From positions 6,014,001 to 6,078,000 of the forward strand of contig NZ_CP080521.1 of assembly GCF_019468565.1 (NCBI RefSeq): a stretch of DNA of 64,000 nucleotides, written 5' to 3'. Every line of letters starts with the position of its first letter. The first letter of the stretch is position 1. Shown one piece after another: positions 40,267 through 50,753 of this stretch. The notes beneath the pieces were generated by a model. It was not told the origin of the DNA, made no database searches, and saw only the letters and a list, made by a program, of their open reading frames with translations. The position numbers and the translations under genes are program-made. Source of the DNA: Pseudonocardia sp. DSM 110487. Lineage in GTDB: Bacteria; Actinomycetota; Actinomycetes; Mycobacteriales; Pseudonocardiaceae.

Positions 40267-40896
40267 ATGGCCAGCCGCGCCGACCGGGAACGGGCCGCGA
40301 TGGTGGATCGCCTGCGCGGCCGCGGGATCAGCGACGACCGCGTCCTGGACGCGATGCGGCTGGTGCCGCGGGAGCGGTTCGTCCCCCGAGGGGTGGCGGG
40401 AGCGGCCTACCAGGACAACCCGCTGCCCATCGGCCTCGACCAGACGATCTCCGCGCCGCTGATCGTCGCGTTCAGCGCGGCCGCGGTGCAGGCAGGGCCC
40501 GACGCGCACGTCCTCGAGATCGGCACGGGATCCGGGTACGGCGCCGCGGTGCTCTCCCGGTGCCACCGTTCGGTGGTGACGATCGAGCGCCATGCCGAGC
40601 TCGCCGACAGGGCCCGCACCGTGCTCGAGTCGCTCGGCTACGACAACGTCGAGGTCCGCACCGGCGACGGCGCGCTCGGCGTGCCCGACCGTGCGCCGTT
40701 CGACGGCATCGTCGTCACGGCGATGGCCGAGGACGGGCCGCCGCCCGCGCTGCTGGAGCAGCTCGCACCGGACGCCGCGCTGGTCTGCCCGGTCGGCCGC
40801 CACGGGTCCGGGACGCTCTCCCGCTTCCGCAACGGCCGGGAGGAGAACCTCGGGGCCGTCGCGTTCGTGCCGCTGGTGACGGGCGGTGCGAGGTGA
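40267..40896 (+). CDS. pcm: protein-L-isoaspartate O-methyltransferase
   Basis: 209 residues. It methylates L-isoaspartyl residues in aged proteins with S-adenosylmethionine, starting repair. Seen: PRERFVPRGVAGAAYQDNPL, PIGLDQTISAPLIVAF (substrate-side loop), and the SAM motif LEIGTGSGYGAAVLS. The fold ends with VCPVGRHGSGTLSRF. The gene's stop overlaps the nucleotidyltransferase start (GTGA), opening a four-gene operon with a metallophosphoesterase and an erythromycin-esterase-like protein. Confidence 0.92.
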   Translation: MASRADRERAAMVDRLRGRGISDDRVLDAMRLVPRERFVPRGVAGAAYQDNPLPIGLDQTISAPLIVAFSAAAVQAGPDAHVLEIGTGSGYGAAVLSRCHRSVVTIERHAELADRARTVLESLGYDNVEVRTGDGALGVPDRAPFDGIVVTAMAEDGPPPALLEQLAPDAALVCPVGRHGSGTLSRFRNGREENLGAVAFVPLVTGGAR

Positions 40897-41465
40897 CCGT
40901 CGCGGAGCGGGCGGACCAGGAGCTGCGCGACGCGCTCAAGCGGGTCGCCACGACGCTCAAGGCCGCCGGCGTCTCGTTCGCGCTCGCGGGCGGGTACGCC
41001 TCGTGGGCGAGGGGCGGCCCGGAGCCGGTCCACGACGCCGACTTCGTACTCGTGGAGGAGGACGTGCCGCGTGCACTGCAGGCGCTCGCCGACGCCGGCC
41101 TGCGCGTCGAACACCCGCCGGAGGACTGGCTGGAGAAGGTCTACGACGGCGACGCGCTCGTCGACCTGATCTTCCGGCCGGCCGACCTGCCCGTCACCCG
41201 GGAGCAGCTGGAGCTCGCGGACGAGCTGCGCGTCGACTCGGTGCTCATGCCGGTGCAGCCGGCCACCGACATCCTCGCCTCGAAGGTGCTCGCGCTCTCC
41301 GAGCACTTCTGCGACATGGGCCGGATCTTCCCGCACGCCAGGGCGTTGCGGGAGCAGATCGACTGGCCGGCCCTGCGGCGGCAGGTGGCGCACTGGCCGT
41401 TCGCACGGGCGTTCCTCGACCTGTGCGACGACCTCGACATCCCGCCCAAGGAGGAGGCACCGTGA
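40893..41465 (+). CDS. nucleotidyltransferase-fold protein
   Basis: 190 residues from GTG 40893. FALAGGYASWARGGPEPVHD followed by ADFVLVEEDV resembles the G-[GS]-x(9-13)-D-x-D pattern of minimal or MNT-like nucleotidyltransferases (as in AbiEii or aminoglycoside adenylyltransferases). A later DALVDLIFRPADLP carries the third acidic residue, and LASKVLALSEHFCDMGRI is a common downstream helix. It may transfer a nucleotide to a small molecule or protein. Coupled on both sides by 4-base overlaps. Confidence 0.78.
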   Translation: MTVAERADQELRDALKRVATTLKAAGVSFALAGGYASWARGGPEPVHDADFVLVEEDVPRALQALADAGLRVEHPPEDWLEKVYDGDALVDLIFRPADLPVTREQLELADELRVDSVLMPVQPATDILASKVLALSEHFCDMGRIFPHARALREQIDWPALRRQVAHWPFARAFLDLCDDLDIPPKEEAP

Positions 41466-42184
41466 CAGTTCGCGTGGCCGCGGTCGGGGACGTCCACCTC
41501 GGCGAGGGCATGCACGGCTGCTACACCGACGACGTCGCCGCGCTGGAGGGCACGGCCGACGTGCTGCTGCTCGCCGGGGATCTCACCCGCCACGGCACGG
41601 TCGCCGAGGCGAAGGTCGTCGCGGGCGAGTTCGCCGGGTCCCCGGTGCCCGTCGTCGCCGTGCTCGGCAACCACGACCTGCACTCCGACGAGGTCGAGGG
41701 GGTCACGGCCGCGCTCGAGGAGGCCGGGATCACCGTGCTGGAATGCAGTTCCACGGTGCTGTCCCTCGACGGCGTGCGGCTGGGAATCGCGGGCACCGTC
41801 GGGTTCGGCGGTGGGTTCCCGAGCGGGATGGCGGCCGACTTCGGGGAGCCGGAGATGAAGGCGTTCGCCGCCCGCGGCCGCGCGCTCGCCGCCGGCCTCG
41901 GCGAGGCGCTGCGCACCCTCGACTGCGACGTGACCGTCGCGCTCACGCACTACGCGCCGATACCCGAGACGCTCGAGGGCGAGCCGCGGGAGATCTACCC
42001 GTTCCTCGGCAGCCACCTCCTCGCCGACGTCATCGACAGCTGCGGGGTGGCGCTCGCCCTGCACGGCCACGCCCACGCCGGGTCGCCCGACGGCCGGACC
42101 CCCGGCGGCGTGCCCGTGCACAACGTCGCCCGCCCACTGCTGCACCGCCCGTACCGCGTGTTCCCGGTCGAGCCGCCCGAGTAG
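41462..42184 (+). CDS. calcineurin-like metallophosphoesterase
   Basis: 240 residues from GTG 41462. All metal motifs are present: GDVHLG (about 9-14), LLLAGDLTRHG, VLGNHDLHSD, THYAPIP and LHGHAHAGS. It hydrolyses a phosphomonoester or phosphodiester. It follows the nucleotidyltransferase with a 4-base overlap, so one could add and the other remove a nucleotidyl group; this is an inference from context. Confidence 0.88.
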   Translation: MTVRVAAVGDVHLGEGMHGCYTDDVAALEGTADVLLLAGDLTRHGTVAEAKVVAGEFAGSPVPVVAVLGNHDLHSDEVEGVTAALEEAGITVLECSSTVLSLDGVRLGIAGTVGFGGGFPSGMAADFGEPEMKAFAARGRALAAGLGEALRTLDCDVTVALTHYAPIPETLEGEPREIYPFLGSHLLADVIDSCGVALALHGHAHAGSPDGRTPGGVPVHNVARPLLHRPYRVFPVEPPE

Positions 42185-42192
42185 GAGGACCG

Positions 42193-43509
42193 ATGGACGA
42201 CCCAGCCGACGTCCGTGCCGTCGCCCGGCCGCTGCGGACCGACTCAGGAGGCCAGTACTCAGCCCTCGACGCGCTCGTCGAGCGGGTGGCCGACGCCCGG
42301 CTCGTGCTGATCGGGGAGGCGTCGCACGGCACGCACGAGTACTACGCATGGCGCGACCGGCTCACCCGCAGACTCGTCACGGAGAAGGGCTTCGGTTTCG
42401 TCGCGGTCGAGGGCGACTGGCCCGACTGCCGTCGCCTGCACCGGTCCGTGACCGGAGGGCCGGAGGACGTCGACGAGGCCCTTTCCGGCTACGACCGGTG
42501 GCCGACGTGGATGTGGGCGAACGGTGCCGTGCGCGCCGCCGCGACCTGGCTGCGCGAGCACAACGACGGCCTGGCGCCGGAGCGGCGGGTCGGCTTCCAC
42601 GGGCTCGACGTCTACAGCCTGCAGCGGTCGATGCGCGAGGTCGTCCGGTGGCTGCGCGAGCACGAACCCGACCACGCGGCCGCCGCCCTCGATGCCTACG
42701 CCTGCTTCGAGCCCTACGGGCCGGACCCGTTCGCGTACGCCCGCGCGACCCGCTGGGTGCCGGAGAGCTGCGAGGACGCGGTGGTCGAGGTGTTGCGGGG
42801 CATGTGCGAGCGGCACAGCTCCGATGACAGATCCGGCGACGACGACCGGGGCGAGCGTTTCGTCGCCGAGCAGAACGCCGCCGTCGTCGCGGGCGCAGAG
42901 CGCTACTACCGGGCCGCGGTACGGGGCGGGCCCGCATCCTGGAACATCCGCGACGTGCACATGGCCGACACCCTGGACCGGATCCTCGACCACAACGGAG
43001 CCGGTTCCAAGGGAGTGGTCTGGGCGCACAACACGCACATCGGCGACGCGAGGGCCACCGACATGGCGGCCGCGGGCATGACCAACCTCGGGCAGCTCGC
43101 CCGCGAGCGCCACGCCGACGACGGCGTGGTGCTGGTCGGCTTCGCCGGACACCGCGGGGACGTCGTCGCGGCATCGTCGTGGGGCGCGCCCGCAAAGCGC
43201 CTCCCGGTGCCGCCCGGGCGAGACGGCAGCGCCGAGGACCTCCTGCACCGCGCGCTCGGGGACGAGCCGTCCCTGCTGGTCTTCCCGGAGACCTACGACC
43301 AGCCGCGGTGGCTGCGCACCTCACTGGACCACCGGGCGATAGGGGTCGTCTACCACCCCGAGCAGGAGCGCTGGGGCAACTACGTCCCGTCGACACTGGG
43401 CGACCGGTACGACGCGCTGCTGTGGTTCGGCGAGACCACCGCGCTCGAACCGCTGCGCGCCGAACCGGCCGACGACCTTGAGCCGGAGACGGCGCCGACG
43501 GGACAGTAG
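42193..43509 (+). CDS. erythromycin esterase family protein
   Basis: 438 residues. Family motifs: LVLIGEASHGTHEYYAWRDR (near 40), GFVAVEGDWPDCRR, RVGFHGLDVYSLQRSMREVV, the metal/catalytic His region VVWAHNTHIGDARATDM, and a conserved C-terminal LPVPPGRDGSAEDLLHRALG. Most such proteins are not resistance genes; a related protein in mycobacteria (Rv2030c) joins an esterase-like part with a phosphoribosyltransferase. ggaggaccg precedes ATG 42193. Last gene of the pcm operon. Confidence 0.9.
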   Translation: MDDPADVRAVARPLRTDSGGQYSALDALVERVADARLVLIGEASHGTHEYYAWRDRLTRRLVTEKGFGFVAVEGDWPDCRRLHRSVTGGPEDVDEALSGYDRWPTWMWANGAVRAAATWLREHNDGLAPERRVGFHGLDVYSLQRSMREVVRWLREHEPDHAAAALDAYACFEPYGPDPFAYARATRWVPESCEDAVVEVLRGMCERHSSDDRSGDDDRGERFVAEQNAAVVAGAERYYRAAVRGGPASWNIRDVHMADTLDRILDHNGAGSKGVVWAHNTHIGDARATDMAAAGMTNLGQLARERHADDGVVLVGFAGHRGDVVAASSWGAPAKRLPVPPGRDGSAEDLLHRALGDEPSLLVFPETYDQPRWLRTSLDHRAIGVVYHPEQERWGNYVPSTLGDRYDALLWFGETTALEPLRAEPADDLEPETAPTGQ

Positions 43510-43758
43510 TCAGACTGTCGCGTCGACCCGGTCCCGCAGCCCCGCGCCCGAGACCGCGGAGTTCGCGCAGTGGGCGCAGCAGAAGAACCGGCCGCCTGCC
43601 TGTACGCCGTGCCCGACGATCTTGCAGCCGCAGTGCTCGCACACCGGGGCCATGGCGTGGATCGCGCATTCGAAGCTGTCGAACACGTGGACCGCGCCCT
43701 GCGCCCGCACCTCGAACGTCATGTCGTAGTCGTTCCCGCACACCTCGCACGTAGCCAT
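43510..43758 (-). CDS. small cysteine-rich zinc-ribbon protein
   Basis: 82 residues with ten Cys: CEVC at the start, FEC in the middle, CEHCGC, then FCCAHC near the end. The pairs can make two zinc sites. The hydrophilic DRVDATV tail follows. The pattern resembles small actinobacterial metallothionein-like or TRASH/zinc-ribbon proteins; I cannot name a function. Its stop directly abuts the erythromycin-esterase gene stop. Confidence 0.8.
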   Translation of the reverse strand: MATCEVCGNDYDMTFEVRAQGAVHVFDSFECAIHAMAPVCEHCGCKIVGHGVQAGGRFFCCAHCANSAVSGAGLRDRVDATV

Positions 43759-43798
43759 GGGCGCCGGGTACCCGGGGCGGTCGCATCACACCCGCGTG

Positions 43799-45949
43799 TC
43801 ACTCCCAGGTGATCGCCTCGTCCCGCCGCCCGGCGACGAACTGGTCCAGCTCGTCGAGCGTGAGCGGCGCGGGCGGGGTGTGGCGAGCCATCCCGGCGAG
43901 CTGCCGGTGGAACCGGCCGAAGCTGCCGAAGTCCCGCGGGTGCAGGCGGGGGTCGACCCCGAGGAACGCGCCCCGCGTGCCGGCCCGGCCGAGCAGCTCG
44001 CGCCAGCGGTCGGCCGGCGCGACCCCGACGCCCTCGGTGCCGTGCTGGAACAGCGTCAGCAGGATCTCCGCGTAAGGGCGCGTTCCGTCCAGGTACTTCT
44101 CCAGTGCGTCCGCGGACGGCTCGACGGCGAACTCCGACCAGTACGGGACCAGACCGGTGGCGAGGACGAGGTGGGGATCGAGCAGCACGAACGACTCGAC
44201 GAGGAGCCGGTCCTCCGGTCGGCCGCGGCGGCGGTACCACCACCGGTACAGCTCGGCGACGAGCGGGCTGAGGGCCGCCGGTTCGTCGAACGTGACGCGC
44301 CGCAGTCGCCACCCCCGCTCCCGCGCGAGCTCGCTCAGGTCGTCCGACAGCGCCGGGTCGAACCCCCACTCGGCCTCCGGGGCGTCGCCGTCCACGGGTG
44401 GCGGATCCCAGCTGCGGCGATCCACCCCGTAGCGCCGGAGGTAGTCGGCCACACGGGGGCTGCCGGTCCGGAACTCCTCGGCCGGCATGCCGCCCCACGC
44501 GCCGAACTGGAACACGTGGCGGTCGCCGAGCCGGGTGACCGGCCAGCGCAGGCGGCAGTCGGCGACCAGCAGCGTCGCCCCGCGGGGCAGTGTCTCGGTG
44601 AGGAAGTCCGTGAATGCCGGGCCGAGCCTGCGGCGTTTGATGCGGAAGTAGGTCATCCGGGCCAGTGACAGCCGGTCCTGGTTGGGGTCGTGCATGTGGT
44701 GCAGCGCGACGTCCGGGTTCGCGTCGAGCAGCATGCGGCCGGGGCCGGTACCCGCGGCGAGGCCGTGGCGCGGATCGTCGGGGGCCACCTGCGGCTGGGC
44801 CACCGGCAGCAGGAACGTCTGAGGCAGGTACGGGATGCCCACCGCGGCCGCCAGGTGTGCGAGCGCCCCGTTCGACGAGCCGACGATCGCCGCCGGGAAC
44901 TCCCGCCGCGGGTACTGCCCCACCATCCAGCGCGCCAGCACCTCCGCGTTCACGGCGTGCAGCTCGCCGGGCGGGGCCGCCTCGCTGCCGCTGCCGACGC
45001 GGTACACCTGCTCGCGCAGGCGTTCTGGCAGCAGGTTGACGGCCGGGACGACCCGCTCGACCAGCGGGGCGAGCGGCCGCGAGAACGCACCCAGCGCCGG
45101 CAGGTCTCGCCCGTGCAGCGCCGCCGCGGTCCCCCGCAGGAACGCCGTCGCCGAGTCGAACTGCGCGATGCTCGCCGTCGCGGGCCGGGTGGTGGGCGCG
45201 TCCGGCCCTGGTGGCGGGCCACCGAGGAACGGCCGGATCGCCGCGGAGAGGGGTCCGGGCGCGGAGAAGTTCAGGGCGTGGCCCTGACCGGGCACCACCG
45301 CGAGCCTGCCGTCCGGCAGCGCGGCGGTCACCTCCTCCGCCCAGCCCTGTGGCACGACTCGGTCGCGGCCACCGCGCACGACGAGCACGGGACGGGTGAT
45401 CGCGGGCAGGTCCTCCTCGATCCGGTGGGCGAACGCGTGCCGGGCGGTCCGCGCGACCCGCCGGAGGCCGCACGCGGCGTAGTCCCGCGCGATGACGGCC
45501 GCCAGCGCGGGACGCTCGCGGAGGCCGGTGAGCAGCAGGCTGCCGACCTGGCGGGCGACGCCGCGCCCGTCGAACGTCGGGCCGACGAGCACCGCGCGGC
45601 TCACCGCCCCCCGTGCGCGGGCCATCGCCGACACCGCCACCTGGCAGCCGATCGAGTTCGCGACGAGGGCGGGCGCGTCGAGGCCTACGGCGTCGATCCA
45701 GGCCAGCAGCGCGTCGGCCAGCCCTGGCACGTCGAGCGGCTCGGACGAGGGCTCGCTGCGCCCGAACCCGGGCAGGTCGACCGCGTGCACCCGGAAATGC
45801 GGCGCCAGTTCCCGCGCGAGCGGGAGCATGTACCGGCTGGACACCCCGAGGCCGTGCAACAAGACCACCACCGGGGCGTCGTCCGGGCCCCCGACCCTGG
45901 CGTGCACGCGCCGCCCGTCGACCCGGGTCCAGGAGCTCCGCGCGCTCAT
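43799..45949 (-). CDS. alpha/beta hydrolase fused to a large uncharacterised domain
   Basis: 716 residues. The N-terminal part (1-255) is an alpha/beta hydrolase: LLHGLGVSSRYMLPLAREL, nucleophile Ser99 in ANSIGCQ, acid in VVRGGRDRVVP and His in GQGHALNFS. After a Pro/Ala linker comes a C-terminal domain of about 440 residues that I do not recognise. Its blocks include AAIVGSSNGALAHLAAAVGI, LPQTFLLPVAQPQV, HHMHDPNQDRLSLARMTYFR and HVFQFGAWGGMPAEEFRTGS. Start ATG 45949 overlaps the upstream stop. The three genes 48326 to 43799 are all coupled by ATGA. Confidence 0.82.
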   Translation of the reverse strand: MSARSSWTRVDGRRVHARVGGPDDAPVVVLLHGLGVSSRYMLPLARELAPHFRVHAVDLPGFGRSEPSSEPLDVPGLADALLAWIDAVGLDAPALVANSIGCQVAVSAMARARGAVSRAVLVGPTFDGRGVARQVGSLLLTGLRERPALAAVIARDYAACGLRRVARTARHAFAHRIEEDLPAITRPVLVVRGGRDRVVPQGWAEEVTAALPDGRLAVVPGQGHALNFSAPGPLSAAIRPFLGGPPPGPDAPTTRPATASIAQFDSATAFLRGTAAALHGRDLPALGAFSRPLAPLVERVVPAVNLLPERLREQVYRVGSGSEAAPPGELHAVNAEVLARWMVGQYPRREFPAAIVGSSNGALAHLAAAVGIPYLPQTFLLPVAQPQVAPDDPRHGLAAGTGPGRMLLDANPDVALHHMHDPNQDRLSLARMTYFRIKRRRLGPAFTDFLTETLPRGATLLVADCRLRWPVTRLGDRHVFQFGAWGGMPAEEFRTGSPRVADYLRRYGVDRRSWDPPPVDGDAPEAEWGFDPALSDDLSELARERGWRLRRVTFDEPAALSPLVAELYRWWYRRRGRPEDRLLVESFVLLDPHLVLATGLVPYWSEFAVEPSADALEKYLDGTRPYAEILLTLFQHGTEGVGVAPADRWRELLGRAGTRGAFLGVDPRLHPRDFGSFGRFHRQLAGMARHTPPAPLTLDELDQFVAGRRDEAITWE

Positions 45950-46716
45950 GCCGCCTCTAGGGCCAGCTGCCGCACGGGCGCGCTCCATGAGCCCGGGTCC
46001 GCCCAGACGAAGGTGTGCGCCCCGGGCACTTCCACGTACCGGCCCGCGGGCGCGGCAGCGGCCAGGCCGCGGGCCCACTCCGCGGTGCTGAGCCGATCGT
46101 CGACGCCGCGGAGTACGAGCAGCGGGACGGTCATCTCGGGCACGGACTCCTCGATGCGGTCGCGCAGGTGCACCCGCACCAGGTGCAGCAGCCCGCGCAC
46201 GCCCGCCCGGCGCCATTCGTGCAGGTGCGAGCCGGTCAGGCCGGGCGGTTCGTGTTGCCCGTCGAGCCGCCAGCGCACCAGCATCCGCGGCAGCGGCCGG
46301 GCGATCGGAGCGACGGTCGGGCTCGCCAGTACCACCGCGACCACCCGGCGTGGCCCGGCCTTGACCGCCGCCCGCGCGGCGACCTGGGTACCGCTGGAGT
46401 GCCCCGCCAGCACCACAGGACCGAACTCCGCGGCGTCGAGCCACTCGACGACCGCGGCGGCGTAGCCGGGCACGTCGAGCTTGCGGGTCGGCTCCCCGCT
46501 CCCGGCGTACCCCGGCAGCTCGACGAGGTGCGCCCGCGTCCACCGGCCCAGCTCGGCGACAGCGGGCATCAGGTAGTCGGCCACGGCCATGCCCTGCACC
46601 AGCACCACTTCGGGTACGCCGGGGCGGGGCTCACCGACGGAGCGGCTGCGCATCCGGCCCGCGGAGGTGTCCCGGTGGCGTTCCAGCGCATCGGGCAGGG
46701 GTGGGCCGTCCGTCAT
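45946..46716 (-). CDS. alpha/beta hydrolase
   Basis: 256 residues. LVQGMAVADYLMPAVAEL replaces the usual HG oxyanion motif by QG, the nucleophile elbow is LAGHSSGTQVAARAAV, and the acid and His are in LRGVDDRLST and PGAHTFVWADP. It lies between the FAD oxidoreductase and the hydrolase fusion with 4-base overlaps on both sides, so all three probably act on one compound. It resembles the N-terminal domain of the downstream fusion, suggesting an old duplication. Confidence 0.85.
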   Translation of the reverse strand: MTDGPPLPDALERHRDTSAGRMRSRSVGEPRPGVPEVVLVQGMAVADYLMPAVAELGRWTRAHLVELPGYAGSGEPTRKLDVPGYAAAVVEWLDAAEFGPVVLAGHSSGTQVAARAAVKAGPRRVVAVVLASPTVAPIARPLPRMLVRWRLDGQHEPPGLTGSHLHEWRRAGVRGLLHLVRVHLRDRIEESVPEMTVPLLVLRGVDDRLSTAEWARGLAAAAPAGRYVEVPGAHTFVWADPGSWSAPVRQLALEAA

Positions 46717-48326
46717 GGATCTCGACTACCCGGCCGAGCGGCGATCATCCGGCGGAGTCGCTCGGGGATCGCCGGCGTCAGCAGTCGACGAGCGACGAGG
46801 TGGCCGGAGGCTCCCCCCAGGCCCGGTCCCGGGTGCGTCGAGGCGCCGATGTGCCACAGCCGCGGCACCGGCGTCGAGTGGCCTGCGCGCCAGAGGAAGT
46901 TCTGGTCCAGCTCGGCAGAACCTGCGTAGGGGTCGCCCGCGATCGCGTTCGGGTTGTACGCCGCGAGGTCGGCGGGGGTGATCACGTCCGTGGCGACCAC
47001 CAGTTCGCGCAGCCCGGGTGCGTGCGCCGCGACCCGGTCGAGCACGCGATCGGCGTACCCGCGGGCCAGTGCCGCATCCCAGCCTGCCGAGACGTCGAGA
47101 TCGCCCGCCGCGTCGCCCACCGGCGTGAACGGCACCTCCTGCAGCTGCAGCCACAGCGCGGCCGTCCCCGGCGGCACCCGGGAGGGGTCCAGTACGTGCT
47201 GCTGGCCGACCACCACCGTCGGGCGCCGCGGCAGCAGGCCCGCCTCCGCCTCGGCGCAGGCGATCGCCGTTGAGGCCGACCCGTCCGACAGGTGCACGAG
47301 CGGCACCGCCGCGAGTGCCGGATCGCGCCACGGCACCGGCCCGGACAGCGCGACGTGCACCTGCATCGCCGCCCGCCCCGGCCGGAAGCGCGCCGCCTCG
47401 TCGGCCACCGCGGACGGCACGGCACCGGGCGGCAGCAGCGACCCGTAGAGCGCGGCCGGTGTCACCGACGCGAGCACCGCCCGTTCCGCGGTGATGCTCC
47501 AGCGGTCGCCCGCGACCCCGGCGGCCACGCCGTCCACCAGCACGACCCGTTCGGCCCTGCGGCCGGTGTGCACGGTGACGCCCCGCTCGGCCAGCAGCCG
47601 CTCCCATGCGGTCACGAAGTTGCCGGCGCCGCCGACCACGACGGGAAGGCCGGCGGCGTGCAGGGTCGCGGCGAAGACCGGCACCATCAGGCCACCGGAG
47701 GCGCTGTCGGGCGCGAGACCCGCGTGCAGCAGCCACGGCGCCCAGAGCCGGTCGACCTCGGGGCCCCGGAAGTGGGTGCGCAGCCAGGCCCGTCCGCTGG
47801 TCGCGACCTCGCGCGCGTAGGCCGCCAGCTCGCGACGGCCGCCGTCGCGGGCGAGCCCCCACAGGGGGCCGAGCACGCCGGGCGAGTGCAGCTCGCTGCC
47901 CAGTAGCCCGCCGATGTGCGCGGCGTGCGCGCCGAACCGCTTGATCGCGGCGCGGTAGGCGTCCCGGTCGGCTGCGTCGGCGAAGCCGGCCACGGTCTGC
48001 TCGACGTCGCGGTGGGCGATCGTCACGTCCCCCGCGTCGGACACCGACGCCGCGACCGGACCGTCGGAGTTGGCGTACTCCAGGCCGTGCCGGTGCAGGT
48101 CGGCCCCCAGGTCGGCGTACACGGGGCCGGTGACGAAGAGCGGGTGCCACGAGGAGTAGGTGTCGTGCTGGTAGCCCGGCACCGTGCGCTCCTCGCCCGC
48201 GACGAACCCGCCGATCCGCTCGTGCTGGTCGACCAGTGCCACCGACCAGCCGCCCCGCGCGAGATGCGCGGCGGCGGCCATGCCGTTGATCCCGGCCCCG
48301 ACGACGACGGCATCGACATGATCCAC
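46713..48326 (-). CDS. FAD-dependent oxidoreductase, phytoene-desaturase-like
   Basis: 537 residues from GTG 48326. The FAD dinucleotide motif VVVGAGINGMAAAAHLARGG lies near residue 7, followed by EERTVPGYQHDTYSSWHPLF. The C-terminal HIGASTHPGPGLGGASGHLV is the typical end of carotenoid desaturase/isomerase-like flavoproteins. No signal peptide. It heads a coupled operon with two hydrolases. A desaturase or amine-oxidase-like reaction on a lipid or isoprenoid is likely; the substrate is unknown. Confidence 0.85.
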   Translation of the reverse strand: MDHVDAVVVGAGINGMAAAAHLARGGWSVALVDQHERIGGFVAGEERTVPGYQHDTYSSWHPLFVTGPVYADLGADLHRHGLEYANSDGPVAASVSDAGDVTIAHRDVEQTVAGFADAADRDAYRAAIKRFGAHAAHIGGLLGSELHSPGVLGPLWGLARDGGRRELAAYAREVATSGRAWLRTHFRGPEVDRLWAPWLLHAGLAPDSASGGLMVPVFAATLHAAGLPVVVGGAGNFVTAWERLLAERGVTVHTGRRAERVVLVDGVAAGVAGDRWSITAERAVLASVTPAALYGSLLPPGAVPSAVADEAARFRPGRAAMQVHVALSGPVPWRDPALAAVPLVHLSDGSASTAIACAEAEAGLLPRRPTVVVGQQHVLDPSRVPPGTAALWLQLQEVPFTPVGDAAGDLDVSAGWDAALARGYADRVLDRVAAHAPGLRELVVATDVITPADLAAYNPNAIAGDPYAGSAELDQNFLWRAGHSTPVPRLWHIGASTHPGPGLGGASGHLVARRLLTPAIPERLRRMIAARPGSRDP

Positions 48327-48359
48327 GCCATCCAACCTATGCCTTCGTACGATCCCGCG

Positions 48360-49733
<1,374 letters not shown>

Positions 49734-49783
49734 TGTGTGCGTTAACATCCCGTCCCGCAACGGTGCGAGGGGGAGGTACAGCA

Positions 49784-50746
49784 ATGATGCTGCGGCAGCG
49801 GGTGCTGGTGGCGAGCGGATTGGTGCTGGCGTGCACGGTGGCCACCGCTTGTAGCGAGGGCGACCCGGTCAGCACCGAGCGCGGCGGGCCGGGAGCCGAG
49901 GTCAAGACGATCGGGCTGATGGTCCAGGACCTGTCCAACCCGTTCTTCCAGTCGATGGCCAACGGGGTGAAGGCCGGGGCGGAGAAGATCGGCGCCACCG
50001 TCAACGTGCAGGACGGGCGACAGGACCTCGGCGCCCAGAACGAGCAGATCGACGCGTTGATCCAGCAGCAGATCGACGTGCTGCTGATCAACGCAGTCGA
50101 CTCCGACGGCATCGGCCCCGCCGTCGAGCGGGCCAAGCAGGCCGGCATCACGGTCGTCGCGGTCGACGTCGCGGCGCGGGGCGCCGAGGCCCAGGTCACG
50201 CTCGACAACACCGCGGCCGGCAACCTCGCCTGCACCTACCTGGCCGACCAGATCGGCGGCGCAGGCGACATCCTGCTGATCAACGGCACGCCGATCTCGT
50301 CCGTGCAGGACCGGGTCACCGGCTGCAAGCAGGCCCTGCAGGCCTACCCGCAGATCACGATCGTCGCCGAGCAGAACGGCGACAACGGCCGCGCCGAGGC
50401 GCTCACCATCGCCACCGACATGCTCACCGCCCACCCGGACGTGAAGGGGATCTTCGGGATCAACGACCCCACGGCCCTGGGTGCCACGCTCGCCGCGCAG
50501 CAGGCCGGCATCGGCGGCCTGGTGATCGTCGGCGTCGACGCGTCCCCCGAGGCCGTCGCGGAGCTGCAGAAGCCGGACTCGATGTTCAAGGCCACCGCGG
50601 CGCAGGACCCCAACACCCAGGGCGCGATCGCGCTCGAGATGGCCCAGAAGCTGTTCGCAGGCGAGCCGCTCGAGCAGACGAACGTGCTGGTGCCGACCGA
50701 GATGATCACGCGCGACAACCTGGCGCAGTACAAGGGCTGGCAGTAG
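49784..50746 (+). CDS. sugar ABC transporter substrate-binding lipoprotein (RbsB-like)
   Basis: 320 residues. Signal peptide with lipobox ending at Cys23 (VATACSEG). The mature part is a type 1 periplasmic-binding fold: IGLMVQDLSNPFFQSMANGV, LLINAVDSDGIGPAVERAKQ, VVAVDVAARG and GIFGINDPTALGATLAAQQ. It captures ribose, another pentose, or a similar ligand outside the membrane. gggaggtacagca precedes ATG 49784; a second ATG follows directly. Eight bases separate it from the ATPase gene. Confidence 0.9.
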   Translation: MMLRQRVLVASGLVLACTVATACSEGDPVSTERGGPGAEVKTIGLMVQDLSNPFFQSMANGVKAGAEKIGATVNVQDGRQDLGAQNEQIDALIQQQIDVLLINAVDSDGIGPAVERAKQAGITVVAVDVAARGAEAQVTLDNTAAGNLACTYLADQIGGAGDILLINGTPISSVQDRVTGCKQALQAYPQITIVAEQNGDNGRAEALTIATDMLTAHPDVKGIFGINDPTALGATLAAQQAGIGGLVIVGVDASPEAVAELQKPDSMFKATAAQDPNTQGAIALEMAQKLFAGEPLEQTNVLVPTEMITRDNLAQYKGWQ

Positions 50747-50753
50747 ATCCGCG

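Noticed and set aside
42193..43509. Macrolide resistance gene
   Set aside because: Family membership alone does not show erythromycin hydrolysis; the context with pcm suggests another role.
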